From Trichomonas vaginalis G3 (taxonomy: Eukaryota; Parabasalia; Trichomonadida; Trichomonadidae), in NCBI RefSeq assembly GCF_026262505.1, contig NC_067203.1:27261411-27325410 (forward strand): a stretch of 64,000 nt of DNA. The letters are read 5' to 3'. The position numbers and the translations under genes were made by a program. Of this stretch, positions 38,029 to 47,544 are shown one piece after another. Within the stretch, counting starts at the first letter, position 1, and each line of letters opens with the position of its first letter. Below the pieces are notes generated by a model that saw nothing but the letters and a program-made list of their open reading frames with translations, did not search any database and was not told the origin of the DNA.

Positions 38029-39603
38029 TTATTCCTCACTGTCGTCCGTAGCTAAGTTATAGTCATCTAATCTTATTATGGGGATGCCATTAGTGCGCAC
38101 CTGAATGGCAAAGCAACAATCCCTCATAAAACCAATAAGTGGCTTTGGTACGTTTTCAGTTGCTAGTTCAATAGGTCCTTTAACAGACAATTTGTATGTT
38201 ATTGGAGCAGTAGATGTTTGACCTTGCTGGAAGCAAAAGTCCACTTCTGTTGGAAAACCACATAAGAAATGTGTGTTGTCATAGCTATCCCATTTATGTT
38301 CCACACTACCATCATCCACCAATGACCTCATAACATCTTCATTAAATCCTATCATATCATTGTTTGTATTGCAAGCGTTCGCAACCATTTCATAAAATAC
38401 AGGTCCATATGATTTTTCAGGTTCTGCAGGCATATTTCCATAAGCTCCCATGGAAAGCTGAAGATATTTAAACTTAGGGTTCTCAAAATTAACATAATAG
38501 TTGTCTTTCTTTCTAAATAGTGCCCAAATACTTTTAACATTAATAGGCGTATAAGCTGCTGTAAATGTTGCACTTGAATTATCTGTATTCTTTGAGAATG
38601 AACCGTCCATAGGAATCCAATCCATAACTTTAACAGGAAAACATAAAGCCTCGTTTGTATAATGTTCTACAAGTTCTGTATAAATGTTAGGGTCTAAAGA
38701 GAATGACTTTGGATGAATGAAACATTCATTAAAATCCATCTTTGTTCGAAATAGTTGCTGGGTTCCAGTTGTAATAGTAACTGTTCCACTAGCTTCTACT
38801 GCCTTCGTTATCATAGTGAATGGTTCATTCCATGGAACAAATTTATTTGTCGGTGGATTTGAATCTGGAGCAAATGCAACTTTAAGAGTTGGATTGAAAG
38901 CAATGATATCATTTACAGATATAGATGTGCATTGTAAGGCGTCGCTACTGAACTTTACTTTAAGCTGAATGTTTCCTGCAAAAACTGGAATAAATCGAAT
39001 AGCTTCTAATGGAAGGAATCTTCTAACAGGAATTCTTAAACGAAGCTTAAAATCAAATGACTTTCCTGCTGTAATTGGACCACTAACAATTTGTCCTGTT
39101 CTGCATGTTCCCGAATGACTCCATACATCTTCATGTCGAGTCTTTGAGAAAACATATACTTTCTTTATTTGTTCGGTAGTTTGTGAGTTTGAAGTTATAT
39201 ATGCTTCTTCTCTTGCGTTGTCTTGAGAATATACGATACGACCATTTGCAAGGATTTGATATCCAGCAACTGCATAGAAAGCGTCATCGAAACCAATCCA
39301 AAATCCTGGTGGGTTTGTTTTATTGGAACCTGAACCAATTTCTTTATCTACAATAAATTGACCTTCCATTTTATACGTAATGAATGTATTGTAAAGGTCC
39401 AACATATTTTCACCAGGAGGTGAGAGATTGAATGTTACCCATGTGTTATCTTTAGCAGTTCCAGGTTGTGATGGAATCTTTGCGTCAGAATATTTTCTAT
39501 TAGTGTCACCAATTTGAACTGCATTGTCTATGATATCAAAATATGAGCGAATCTGATGAATATGCTCTGCTGGAGTAAATTCGTTTAGCTGTTCGTTCTG
39601 CAT
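38029..39603 (-). CDS. Major capsid protein (double jelly-roll type)
   Basis: A 524-codon intact frame. The protein has the marks of Polinton major capsid proteins: length near 500-550 residues, an N-terminal polar arm, and two runs of alternating hydrophobic strands. Motifs include FNLSPPGENMLDLYNTFITY near residue 70, GFWIGFDDAFYAVAGYQILA, the RLRIPVRRFLPLEAIRFIPV segment near residue 195 that lies before a long strand, and a C-terminal strand region ending in NGIPIIRLDDYNLA. The assignment comes from general knowledge of T. vaginalis Maverick capsids and from gene order beside a minor capsid candidate. The leader TTTTTATCTGAAGTAAATAC fits the shared promoter-like motif. It would form the shell of a virus-like particle. 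Confidence 0.75.
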   Translation of the reverse strand: MQNEQLNEFTPAEHIHQIRSYFDIIDNAVQIGDTNRKYSDAKIPSQPGTAKDNTWVTFNLSPPGENMLDLYNTFITYKMEGQFIVDKEIGSGSNKTNPPGFWIGFDDAFYAVAGYQILANGRIVYSQDNAREEAYITSNSQTTEQIKKVYVFSKTRHEDVWSHSGTCRTGQIVSGPITAGKSFDFKLRLRIPVRRFLPLEAIRFIPVFAGNIQLKVKFSSDALQCTSISVNDIIAFNPTLKVAFAPDSNPPTNKFVPWNEPFTMITKAVEASGTVTITTGTQQLFRTKMDFNECFIHPKSFSLDPNIYTELVEHYTNEALCFPVKVMDWIPMDGSFSKNTDNSSATFTAAYTPINVKSIWALFRKKDNYYVNFENPKFKYLQLSMGAYGNMPAEPEKSYGPVFYEMVANACNTNNDMIGFNEDVMRSLVDDGSVEHKWDSYDNTHFLCGFPTEVDFCFQQGQTSTAPITYKLSVKGPIELATENVPKPLIGFMRDCCFAIQVRTNGIPIIRLDDYNLATDDSEE

Positions 39604-39630
39604 GTATTTACTTCAGATAAAAATATCTAT

Positions 39631-40056
39631 TTACTTCATTATTCTCACTCTTCTTCTTGGCATTCGTGGTGGAAGTTGTTTCTTGACATTTTCAATGAAC
39701 TGTACATTCTCTTTTGTCTCAACTTCTTTCACTGGCGGGTCAGGATTCTTTGACTCAGTTTGCTTTTCAATGAAATTCACGAACTTTGCAATAAGCTCTT
39801 GGTTTGTTATTGAAAGTACATCTGGCTTCTTTTCTTCTGGTTCTATTGGTGGCTCAGTTTGAACAGAAGGTTTTATATGGGCTTCACCCTTGCCATACAC
39901 CTTAATGTTGTCGCTTTCTGCATTCGCTAATGGAACCTTTCTTTTTCTTACGTATATTTTACCATCTTTACTCTGACTTACGTAATAGAAAGGATGTTGT
40001 ATTCCTCTTGCGTCATTTAATATAATAGACTCTCGTTCTGATTTTGACAAGCTCAT
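39631..40056 (-). CDS. Unknown protein with shared short domain
   Basis: A 141-codon intact frame, divergent from the next plus-strand gene. Residues about 5-45 (IILNDARGIQHPFYYVSQSK, DGKIYVRKRKVPLANAES) are the short domain of 22526-23107 and 37270-37512. A Pro/Glu-rich linker (EPPIEPEEKKPDV) and a helical, basic C-terminus (KKQLPPRMPRRRVRIMK) follow. It sits next to the capsid gene, so an assembly or core role is possible; no catalytic motif seen. Confidence 0.65.
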   Translation of the reverse strand: MSLSKSERESIILNDARGIQHPFYYVSQSKDGKIYVRKRKVPLANAESDNIKVYGKGEAHIKPSVQTEPPIEPEEKKPDVLSITNQELIAKFVNFIEKQTESKNPDPPVKEVETKENVQFIENVKKQLPPRMPRRRVRIMK

Positions 40057-40101
40057 TTTACATCGGTTAAAGTTTTAAGTTAGATTTTTATCCGCAGTCA
40101 A

Positions 40102-40386
40102 ATGACTCAGACAAGCCCTACGGACAAGACCCAAGGGGTCATAGATGTTGAAGCATTGAAGAAAGAAATTCGTGAGCAAATTTTATCCGAACTGAAGGAA
40201 CAAAAACAAGAACAAAAGCCAGAGAGACCAAAGAGAAAACTTAGTGAAAAACAACTTGCTGCATTAGCTGCTGGAAGACAAAAGAACCCAAGACTACTGG
40301 CAAAAAAAGCTAGAGAAGAAGCTGAAGCAAAAGCTAGAGAAGAAGCTGAATCAAAAGCTAAAGAAGCTGAAGCAAAGAAAGAGTAA
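40102..40386 (+). CDS. Highly charged helical, core-like protein
   Basis: A 94-codon intact frame. Almost the whole protein is a charged helix: EALKKEIREQILSELKEQKQ, then KPKRKLSEKQLAALAAGRQK, then AREEAEAKAREEAE repeats. The middle is basic and the tail is an Ala/Glu/Lys repeat. It resembles small DNA-associated or scaffold proteins in charge pattern only. Leader TTTTTATCCGCAGTCAA before the ATG; it shares a divergent promoter region with the gene at 39631-40056. Confidence 0.6.
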   Translation: MTQTSPTDKTQGVIDVEALKKEIREQILSELKEQKQEQKPERPKRKLSEKQLAALAAGRQKNPRLLAKKAREEAEAKAREEAESKAKEAEAKKE

Positions 40387-40410
40387 ATGGTTTATTTTTA
40401 TCCGAATTAA

Positions 40411-41268
40411 ATGTATAGACAAATACCTTTATCTGTTGCGTTCAGTAGTGAAAACCCTGACGTCAAAATAAAGGGGAACAGAGTAACGTTTAAGTTTCCA
40501 ACAGACTGGATTGTGAACATAAATGAAGAGAAGTACATTGGCATAACATCTATGTATATAACACGTGCTTTCAGAAAGGTTGACTTTATACTTCAAGTCG
40601 AGATAGAAAATGACGAACAGTCTTTAAGCGCCCAAAACATTCACATATACAAATACTTTAAAGACGATACAACATTGCAACAATGTATGATTTCATTTAA
40701 TGAAATGTTCGAGAAAAAGTTTAACATTGAAGTACAAACTTTACAGCCTTTACGTGAGTTTCTTGCACAACTGAAAGAAGAAGGTAGTCAGCCACAACTT
40801 ATAGACTTTCATTATGAATTTAATGAAAATGAAGATGGAACTCATGACTGTCAGTTTGTTGTATTCTCACCATTTAATGAAGTCGCTAAAGAGAAAGAAA
40901 ATCCATTACGTATAAGATTTCAAATCTCTGAACCAAGTGATGATTTCAAGAATGTTTTCAATTATGATGCAATGCTTCCGAGGAAAAATGAATTTTCAAA
41001 GATTGTAACACCTGGCATTTGGGATAGAAAGCAAGCTATATTATATTCAAACTTAAGTAAGGGAGTTGAAAATGAGTTCATTGGTCATACAAGAACTTCA
41101 CCACTTCCTAACCCTAAATACTATAAATTAACTGGCTTCAATCGTGAGTTTTGGATAGACATGTTCTCCACTCATGACCATAACTGCCCAGTGTTCTTAC
41201 CTCCAGACCATAAGGACTGTCTCTACATTGAAGCACAACTCTTAAACTCTACCATCGCAGTATTATAA
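40411..41268 (+). CDS. Candidate minor capsid (penton-type) protein
   Basis: A 285-codon intact frame after the leader TTTTTATCCGAATTAA. The N-terminal 75 residues have IKGNRVTFKFPTDWIVNINE and KYIGITSMYITRAF, which correspond in pattern to the YPRHW/EKAIEIRQV segment of the 55984-56846 locus and its relatives in Maverick 1. The rest alternates helices and strands and ends with FWIDMFSTHDHNCPVFLPPD. In Polintons a minor capsid gene commonly neighbours the major capsid gene, which suits this position. The jelly-roll fold itself cannot be shown from sequence alone. Confidence 0.55.
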   Translation: MYRQIPLSVAFSSENPDVKIKGNRVTFKFPTDWIVNINEEKYIGITSMYITRAFRKVDFILQVEIENDEQSLSAQNIHIYKYFKDDTTLQQCMISFNEMFEKKFNIEVQTLQPLREFLAQLKEEGSQPQLIDFHYEFNENEDGTHDCQFVVFSPFNEVAKEKENPLRIRFQISEPSDDFKNVFNYDAMLPRKNEFSKIVTPGIWDRKQAILYSNLSKGVENEFIGHTRTSPLPNPKYYKLTGFNREFWIDMFSTHDHNCPVFLPPDHKDCLYIEAQLLNSTIAVL

Positions 41269-41296
41269 AATCTGAGCTAGTTTTATTTTTATCACG

Positions 41297-41395
41297 AATG
41301 ACCTCATTCATGACCTCATTGCTGACAAAAATAAATGACCTCATTCATGACCTCATTCATGACCTCATTGCTGACAAAAATAAATGACCTCAGAA
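41297..41395. repeat. 12-bp tandem repeat (ATGACCTCATTC)
   Basis: Two blocks of ATGACCTCATTC copies, each ending in GCTGACAAAAATAA, between the convergent minor capsid and polymerase genes. Confidence 0.8.
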
Positions 41396-41461
41396 CTTCA
41401 ACTTACGAATAAAGCTTGTTTTAGTCGTTATTGAGAAGTTAAACTTCTCTTCAAAGCAAGG

Positions 41462-44400
41462 TTAACATGACTTACATAAGTCAAATCCAATCTCTTGACC
41501 GTCATAAAGTGCTTTGTAAAGTTTCATTAAACTGAACTCAGAGTCTTTGTCATATGTTCCAACAGGTATATGAATGTTCTTATCTTCATTGTAATAGCAT
41601 TGTATAGCTTCAGGAAACATTTCATTAGCTGTTAAAGCAAGGACGTCTTGTTTGACACCTTTGCAACGTGCATGGAATGCAACTTCATTTAAATCGTTAG
41701 TGAGTAAGTCTATGTAAGTTTTCTTTCCACAAAATATTGACTTGTATGCTAAACTTTGTTTTCCAGGTGTTATTTCTGCGAAGTCAGAATGGAACTGACC
41801 TAATGTTTTACCAATAAGTTCTCTACCGTATCTCTTCTTAAACTCTGCTGCAAGCTTTGGTATGTCTTCATTGAAAATATGCATGCTATCACAGTCCTGG
41901 TAGAAGATTTGAAGTCCCATATCTTCAGCAGTACAGAATACTTCACACATTATTCTCTTCGACATAGACAGAATGTTAACACCAAGTGGACAGAAGTTAA
42001 AGTGTCTGCAAATGCTTTTCGTTAGCTTGAAAATAGTTTTATCTGAACCATCCAAACCTTCGAACTTCACTATATGGTTGTAGTTTCTGATGGCATATCT
42101 TATAGCATCTTTGTCATCTACTATGGTTATTTTTGACTCAATAGGAGATAAAATGGTTTTGCCATAAATGCTGTTCAGAATGAGTTTTATAATTTCTTGT
42201 AATGGGTTTTCTTCTTTCTTATACTTTAACCTTAACTCAAACAACTTCTTTACTTCATCTCTTATTCTAATATCTCTGTTTCCATCGTAATAGTATCCTT
42301 GCAACACTTCACATTTGACACCTTGATATTTTATGAGGTCTTGTAATGTTATATGGTCAACATACATTAAACAGCAAGTGTTTGAACTTCTGGGAACGTT
42401 AAGTTCTGGATTTAGTTCAGGGTCACAAACTATTAAAGGAAAGTGTCTATGTATTCCAATCTCTGTTATCTTAATGAGAACAAAGAAGCCAGACATAAAC
42501 TTTTCACCAATGGGTTCCTTTTGGTCGTCATCGAATAAATGTCTCATGAGATACTCTGTGCTTAACATTTCTTTCTTCATAACCTTTGGAATACCTTCTA
42601 AAGTATAAAGTCTTGCTATAGCGGATGGATATAATGAAACAGCGTCGAAATCAGCAATGAGTTTCTTTTCGCTCTTTTGTTTCATGTTATCTGACAGCAT
42701 ACATCTTCCACCTTGAATACAGCGTGAAATAAATTCTCTTGGTTTATTTGAGAGGTCATATAAATTTCCATTCGGGAAGTACACTCTGTTCTCAAATAAT
42801 TTGTTAGCAATTGAACAAATACTAACGTAGTCATAAACGTTTAAATCAAATTCTTTCAATATGTCATTGCGGAACTTAACAAAACCTTCTCTTAAAATTC
42901 TTACATCTTGTTTGCAATAAAATGTGCTATACTTTTCTAAGTCGAAGTGGTTCTCATCTATTCTGCAACCTTTGATGGAATCTATGTTTTTCATGAACGT
43001 ATCTGCATCCCGGATAAACTTACATGCTTCAGAAATGACACCAGTTCTGTTGTCATTTGCTAACAAAGTACTGCTGTAGTAGTTGTAAGGAAATACTTCT
43101 TTCGGTCCTGTTTGTAAGTTAAACATAGCAGGAAATAGTTTAAGCTTCTTATTTATAACACTGTAAGATCTTTTATAATAATTGCCCTTCCTTTATATAA
43201 GCCAGTTATTTGCATTGTTCGTGAACCTTTAATGATGGGAGTTCCTTTCACTTCTGTCATGTGTCTTAAGATGAAGTTTATATCATAACTGAGGTTATGG
43301 AAATATATTAAACTCTTGTCAGGAAGTCGTTCCAAAAATTCTGTTGCACCGTTCTGACCCCAAATGCTTTCACTCACTGAACCATCTTCACTGTCATAAC
43401 AGATGTTAAAGGCTTTATGAAAGCCGTCTGTGCTACACTCAAAGTCAGCAAAGAAAACGTGCTCAGGAATGAACTTACATTTAGCTTTATTTACTTCTTT
43501 TGACTCGGCTTTCTTCTTCAGTTGTACACAATACTTTGGAGCATATGTCAAATCTTTAAATGGTGCAAGGTTCTGTTTATATAAGTCAGTCGTATATGTG
43601 AAAAGTTCTCCATAAGAAATAGGTTCGAAATATTTACACTCCCACAATGTTTTCATAACATCCCATAGAGGTGTAGTTCTATCATTACGAACAACATATT
43701 TGTTTTCTCTCTTTGTATAAATCTTCATCTGTTTCTCAATGTTCATTCCACCACACTCCTTCAAGATTTCTCTGTAATTTCTGATGAAGTATGTTGTCAT
43801 TGGTAATCTTTCATTTAGCATGTAGTGGTCTTCAACAAGAAGTAAGTCAATAGTTCGAGCAGTTTCACATTCTTTTGGTATGTAGTGAATTATTCTGTTA
43901 TCTTTGGAGTTGTCGAAATAACCAATGGTAACATTAAATGCTATACCTGTTGCGTCAGAAATTTCTTGTACTTTACTTTGAGGAAAGTCTCTAACACGAA
44001 TGACTTCACGCATGTGGTCAATAGTTTCTTCATTTACTCCAGCCTGAATGCAAGCATAAACGAAGCAGTTATCTTCTGTCATAAGTGCTGCAGTTCTTTT
44101 GTTCAGTTCATTGAAGATTTGGTAGCGTTCAAGATTTATAGGTAATGTGCAAAGATACTTCCAGAACTGACCGCTTCTCTTCTTATAAAACTTCTTTTCA
44201 CCATTATCTTTCCAAAAGCTTTCTATAAGTGCTGGGTTTCCTGTTTGCTTAAGAGCTTCCAAAATGGCTTTCTGGTCATTTGTCAGTGTGCTTTCATCTC
44301 TATATGGTCTCTTTTTTGGTTTGCCTTTCTTTACATCGTTAAGCCTTCATATTCTGTTAAATCATACATCTTTATTTCGGTAAGATTCTTTATGTTTGTC

Positions 44401-44870
44401 AAGAAGAAGTCATAGTGCATTTCAACAATACCTGCAGCATTTGCTTCTATCTCTGATATAAAGTTCTCCTTCAAGAGCTGATGTAGTAATGTTCCAATAT
44501 TATTGAGGTTTAACGTAGAACATTCATACTTTCCACCAAGTTTATAACATACCATCCATCTTTGTTGGGAGTTTATTTTAATCTTCTCTAAGAGTCTCAT
44601 GAAAACCTTACCGAAATGTTTGTGTAAGTAGTCTCTGTTTGGTTCATCTAAAGCTTCGATGTTAAAGTCAATGAGTCTATTGCCTGTCTTAACATTCCTC
44701 TTCCTATTCTCTTCATCTTTCTTTAACCATCTCTCACCTTCTTTTGGTTTGTCGTCAATGGAACGAAGGACATCGTTAGCTTTGCGAACTTGTTCTATAG
44801 CGCTCTTAAACATCTCTCTTCTCTGTTGTTTCAGTGTCGTCTCTTCTTCTTGTTTCACCAACGTTTGCAT
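41462..44870 (-). pseudogene. Protein-primed family B DNA polymerase locus, broken
   Basis: Three consecutive frames (44331-44870, 43153-44262, 41462-43126) cover this locus. The first codes for a helical N-terminal region that I take as part of the polymerase by position. The second has the exonuclease motifs FADFECS and NLSYDIN. The third has YCKQDVR (exonuclease III), DFDAVSLYPSAI (motif A), a long insert typical of protein-primed enzymes, KLILNSIYGKT (motif B) and YQDCDSMH (motif C). This enzyme copies Maverick DNA from a terminal protein bound to each end. The locus is a fossil with about two breaks. Confidence 0.85.
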
Positions 44871-44898
44871 TTGTTATGTCAAACATTTTCTTCTTACT

Positions 44899-45164
44899 TC
44901 ATGTAGTCCCTGGTACTGAACGTCTATGATATAAGTCAATAGCAACGTCATTTAAAGGAAATGCTCTTGCATGGACTTCGTCCTCGCCGCGTTGCGGCTT
45001 TATGAACTCATGAATTCTATCATAACTTATTGCACCATTATAGTCATTGAGGATGTCAGCGAGTGCTTTTTTGTTTGTCGCGTAATGTTTTGCAAATCTA
45101 TGTTAGCTTCTGTAAGAAGTTGTTTTATTTCCGAGTGTTCTAACTTAGACAACTTCCGATACAT
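44899..45164 (-). pseudogene. Small unknown protein gene, broken
   Basis: ATG at 45164 (MYRKLSKLEHSEIKQLLTEA), ending near 44899 just before the polymerase locus. The predicted product of about 85 residues has a helical N-terminus and a His/Arg-rich end. The spacing fits a short gene upstream of the polymerase in the same direction. The locus has about one break. Confidence 0.45.
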
Positions 45165-45252
45165 CTTTAGTAGGAAATAAAAAAATTTCTTAGAAAAAAA
45201 ATTAGCTTAGATTTTTTAAGTTATTTTAAAATAATTTAATATTTTTATTTTA

Positions 45253-45726
45253 ATGAAACACATGCAAGATTGCAAGTTCTTTTCATACAATGCTCTCGCT
45301 ACTGCCATCAAGAATGAGTTCAATAATGCTTCAAATGTTAATGTTATCTTTAACAAGAAGTTTGTGAAAGAATCTAAGTTTGGTCAGTATGTCAGACCAT
45401 TAGCTATCGTCATTGACCGCAAACGTTATACTTCACAAGAGTTAGCAGTAGTTTTGAAACAAAAGAGTTTCTTCGTGAATGTCAAAGATACTCATTATAC
45501 TGTTATAAAGAACTCTAATATTGACTTCTTCAGTATTGCTTTAAATCTTTCCGAACAGAAAGAATATAAGAAGGGTGAAACAAATGTGAAATATTATCCT
45601 TCATCTCTGAAGACAATAACGAACAAAGATGTTATACAGAAATTCTTACCAAAGGTTGAAGAAGCTTCTATTGACATTGACGAAGGAAGTGAAATGGTTG
45701 AAGAAATAGACCCTGAAGCTATTTAA
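45253..45726 (+). CDS. Unknown 157-residue protein
   Basis: Intact frame with ATG at 45253 after an ATTTTTATTTTA leader. The N-terminal 100 residues look like a mixed alpha/beta fold (FFSYNALATAIKNEFNNASN, VNVIFNKKFVKE, VRPLAIVIDRKRYTSQEL), and the tail is acidic (EEASIDIDEGSEMVEEIDPE). I see no catalytic motif of the adenovirus-like protease. It is convergent with the KilA-N gene, with a palindromic module between the two stops. Confidence 0.65.
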   Translation: MKHMQDCKFFSYNALATAIKNEFNNASNVNVIFNKKFVKESKFGQYVRPLAIVIDRKRYTSQELAVVLKQKSFFVNVKDTHYTVIKNSNIDFFSIALNLSEQKEYKKGETNVKYYPSSLKTITNKDVIQKFLPKVEEASIDIDEGSEMVEEIDPEAI

Positions 45727-45741
45727 GCAAAAATATATTTT

Positions 45742-45790
45742 TGGTGAAGAGGTGAGATCTCACCCGTTTTTTCACCTCTTTTTTCACCTC
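45742..45790. repeat. Palindromic intergenic module, copy 8
   Basis: Core GGTGAGATCTCACC with TTTTTTCACCTC units, between two convergent genes, 16 bp after the left stop and about 50 bp before the right one. Confidence 0.85.
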
Positions 45791-45842
45791 ATTCTCTCTT
45801 CGTTAATGTTGTCGTGACTTCTTCGTTAATGTTGTCGTGACT

Positions 45843-46673
45843 TTATTCTTCCTCTTTGAAGTTATCGAAATATTCTGTTATTTTTTCCTTCAGTAATGTT
45901 AAGTCTTCTTTGAATGTAAGTATTGTGCAACCTTTGATGTCATAGTGTGTTTGAGGAAGAGTATTTTTGACAATTTCCTTTATTTGCTCATTCGGTGTCA
46001 TTGAAATCGGTAAGTTTTCACGATAGAACCAGTTTCTGTCAGATTTATATATTTTAGCTAAGTCATAAAAGCTCTTGTTGTTTCTTCTGACTAAATGCAA
46101 CATAACCATATCTTTATCTTCTTCTTTCTCCAACTCTTCGGTATATATCATATACCTATAACTCTTTTCCTTTCCTTTTGGTACTGAACGCGGTATTCTT
46201 TTCTGTATGCTTTTGTCTTTGGATTCAATGACTTCATCTTTTGCTTGAAGTTTCTTTTCCATCTCTCCACGTTCTGCTTTATATAGTTCATCTAACATCA
46301 TGAAAATATAACAAGCATAACGAGGTGAAGCCCACATTGCTACAGCATTTACTAAAAGTCTATGAACATAATAACCTTTCAAACCAGGAGCCAAATTCTT
46401 GCGATTTTCATACGGAATCTCTTCTCTCGGTTTTCCGAGGGAAGCAATCATATGAGGAAATTCTTCTAAAAGTTCTTTTGTCTGTTGGTTTTCAAACCAA
46501 TGATATGCTTGCTTTGTAGAACGAAGAGCATTCATTATACTTTGCATTTGGTACATGTCATCTTTGACTGAACGAATGAGTCTCAATTGTTTGTTATACT
46601 GTATGTATTCGTATTCTTCATTTATGGCTTCATGAACGATAGCAATTGTTGTTGTGTTCTCTAATGTTGACAT
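45843..46673 (-). CDS. KilA-N protein with DUF3627-like C-terminus
   Basis: I start at the ATG at 46673 (MSTLENTT); an in-frame ATG at 46691 is possible. The N-terminal half ends with GYYVHRLLVNAVAMWASPRY, the closing part of a KilA-N domain, though the usual GYINAT motif is not evident. Residues about 165-275 (SYRYMIYTEELEKEEDKDMV, MLHLVRRNNKSFYDLAK) match the DUF3627 pattern that follows KilA-N domains in poxvirus and other large-virus proteins. These proteins bind DNA and probably regulate host or viral genes. A decayed copy lies in Maverick 1 at 15.5-16.4 kb. Confidence 0.8.
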   Translation of the reverse strand: MSTLENTTTIAIVHEAINEEYEYIQYNKQLRLIRSVKDDMYQMQSIMNALRSTKQAYHWFENQQTKELLEEFPHMIASLGKPREEIPYENRKNLAPGLKGYYVHRLLVNAVAMWASPRYACYIFMMLDELYKAERGEMEKKLQAKDEVIESKDKSIQKRIPRSVPKGKEKSYRYMIYTEELEKEEDKDMVMLHLVRRNNKSFYDLAKIYKSDRNWFYRENLPISMTPNEQIKEIVKNTLPQTHYDIKGCTILTFKEDLTLLKEKITEYFDNFKEEE

Positions 46674-46779
46674 TACTGTCTTTACATACAAAATAAAAAA
46701 ATAAATAAAAATAAAATTAGCGTTATTTTTCTGAGATAAACACTATTTCTTCACAACATTAAATTTTATCCTGTATGAA

Positions 46780-47114
46780 ATGACTTTAAAAAGATTATTG
46801 ACTGACTTCGAATACTATCTCATTGACGCACTGACAGACCCTCAAACTGTGTTGAAAGTTCTTTAAGCTTTAAGATTGAAGGTACGACGCATTTTGTCTT
46901 CACTTACGTATTGAAAGAATATGACCGTTATCATAACGAAGTGAATCAAACACTAATAAAATTTGTAGATAAAAAATTGGTTAACAATGATGAAGAATAC
47001 AGACAAGTTATTGAAAAAAATAACGCAAGATTAGATGCAATAGAAAAGAAGTTTAATGAATGTCTTACAAACACGTATGAATATCTTATGCGGTGGGAAG
47101 CCAGATGGAAATAA
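46780..47114 (+). pseudogene. Small helical protein gene, broken
   Basis: Begins at an ATG at about 46780 (MTLKRLLTDFEYYLIDALTD) and ends at 47114. The larger readable part is a charged, helical segment (DKKLVNNDEEYRQVIEKNNA, RLDAIEKKFNECLTNTYEYL) likely to be a coiled coil. About one break. It is followed by a tRNA-like gene 40 bp on. Confidence 0.5.
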
Positions 47115-47155
47115 ATTTACGTCAAATATGCAATTTATAAAATCTTATGTCGACA

Positions 47156-47228
47156 GGCTACGTAGCACAGTGGTCTAAGGTGGTGTTATGGAGGGGTCAG
47201 GGTCTGTGGTTCGAACCGCGACAGCGCC
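47156..47228 (+). tRNA. tRNA-like gene with A and B boxes, degenerate fold
   Basis: 73 nt with A box TAGCACAGTGG (followed by TCTAAGG, as in Leu/Ser tRNAs) and B box GGTTCGAACC at normal tRNA spacing, then GTATTTTC as a Pol III stop. The D and T arms can partly pair. The acceptor ends and the anticodon arm pair poorly, so I cannot assign an amino acid. It is the second such gene in the window; the first is in Maverick 1 at 20854-20927. It may be a divergent tRNA, a decayed one, or a Pol III promoter kept for another use. Confidence 0.5.
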
Positions 47229-47490
47229 GTATTTTCTTATTTTCTTTGTTTGTCTTGTTTGTCGTTTGTTTGTCGTGAATAAAAAGTGTCATACAAGTGC
47301 TCTATCTTTCACGGGAATAAATAAAAAATTTACTTTATTTCTTCTTTATTTCTTCTTTATTTCTTTGTTCCCGTGGAAGAAGGGTTTTGCTGTTTTTTCT
47401 CAGCCGAAATCAATGATTTTTTCATTTTTGGAATCCTTAGCGAATGAGGAATCTTTTCTCTCGTGGAAGCTTTGACCAAAAATAATGTTT
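47229..47490. other. T-rich spacer
   Basis: Repeats of TTTGTTTGTC and TTTATTTCTTC occur; the overlapping plus-strand frame at 47188-47475 runs through the tRNA-like gene and looks like low-complexity sequence, not a gene. Confidence 0.5.
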
Positions 47491-47540
47491 AGGTGAAGAG
47501 GTGAGATCTCACCTGTTTTTTCACCTAATTTTTCACCTCC
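47491..47540. repeat. Palindromic intergenic module, copy 9
   Basis: Core GGTGAGATCTCACC with TTTTTTCACCTAA and TTTTTCACCTCC units, 5 bp after the stop of the minus-strand gene at 47545. Confidence 0.85.
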
Positions 47541-47544
47541 TTTT

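Noticed and set aside
47188-47475. 95-codon plus-strand frame
   Set aside because: It runs through the tRNA-like gene and T-rich low-complexity sequence.
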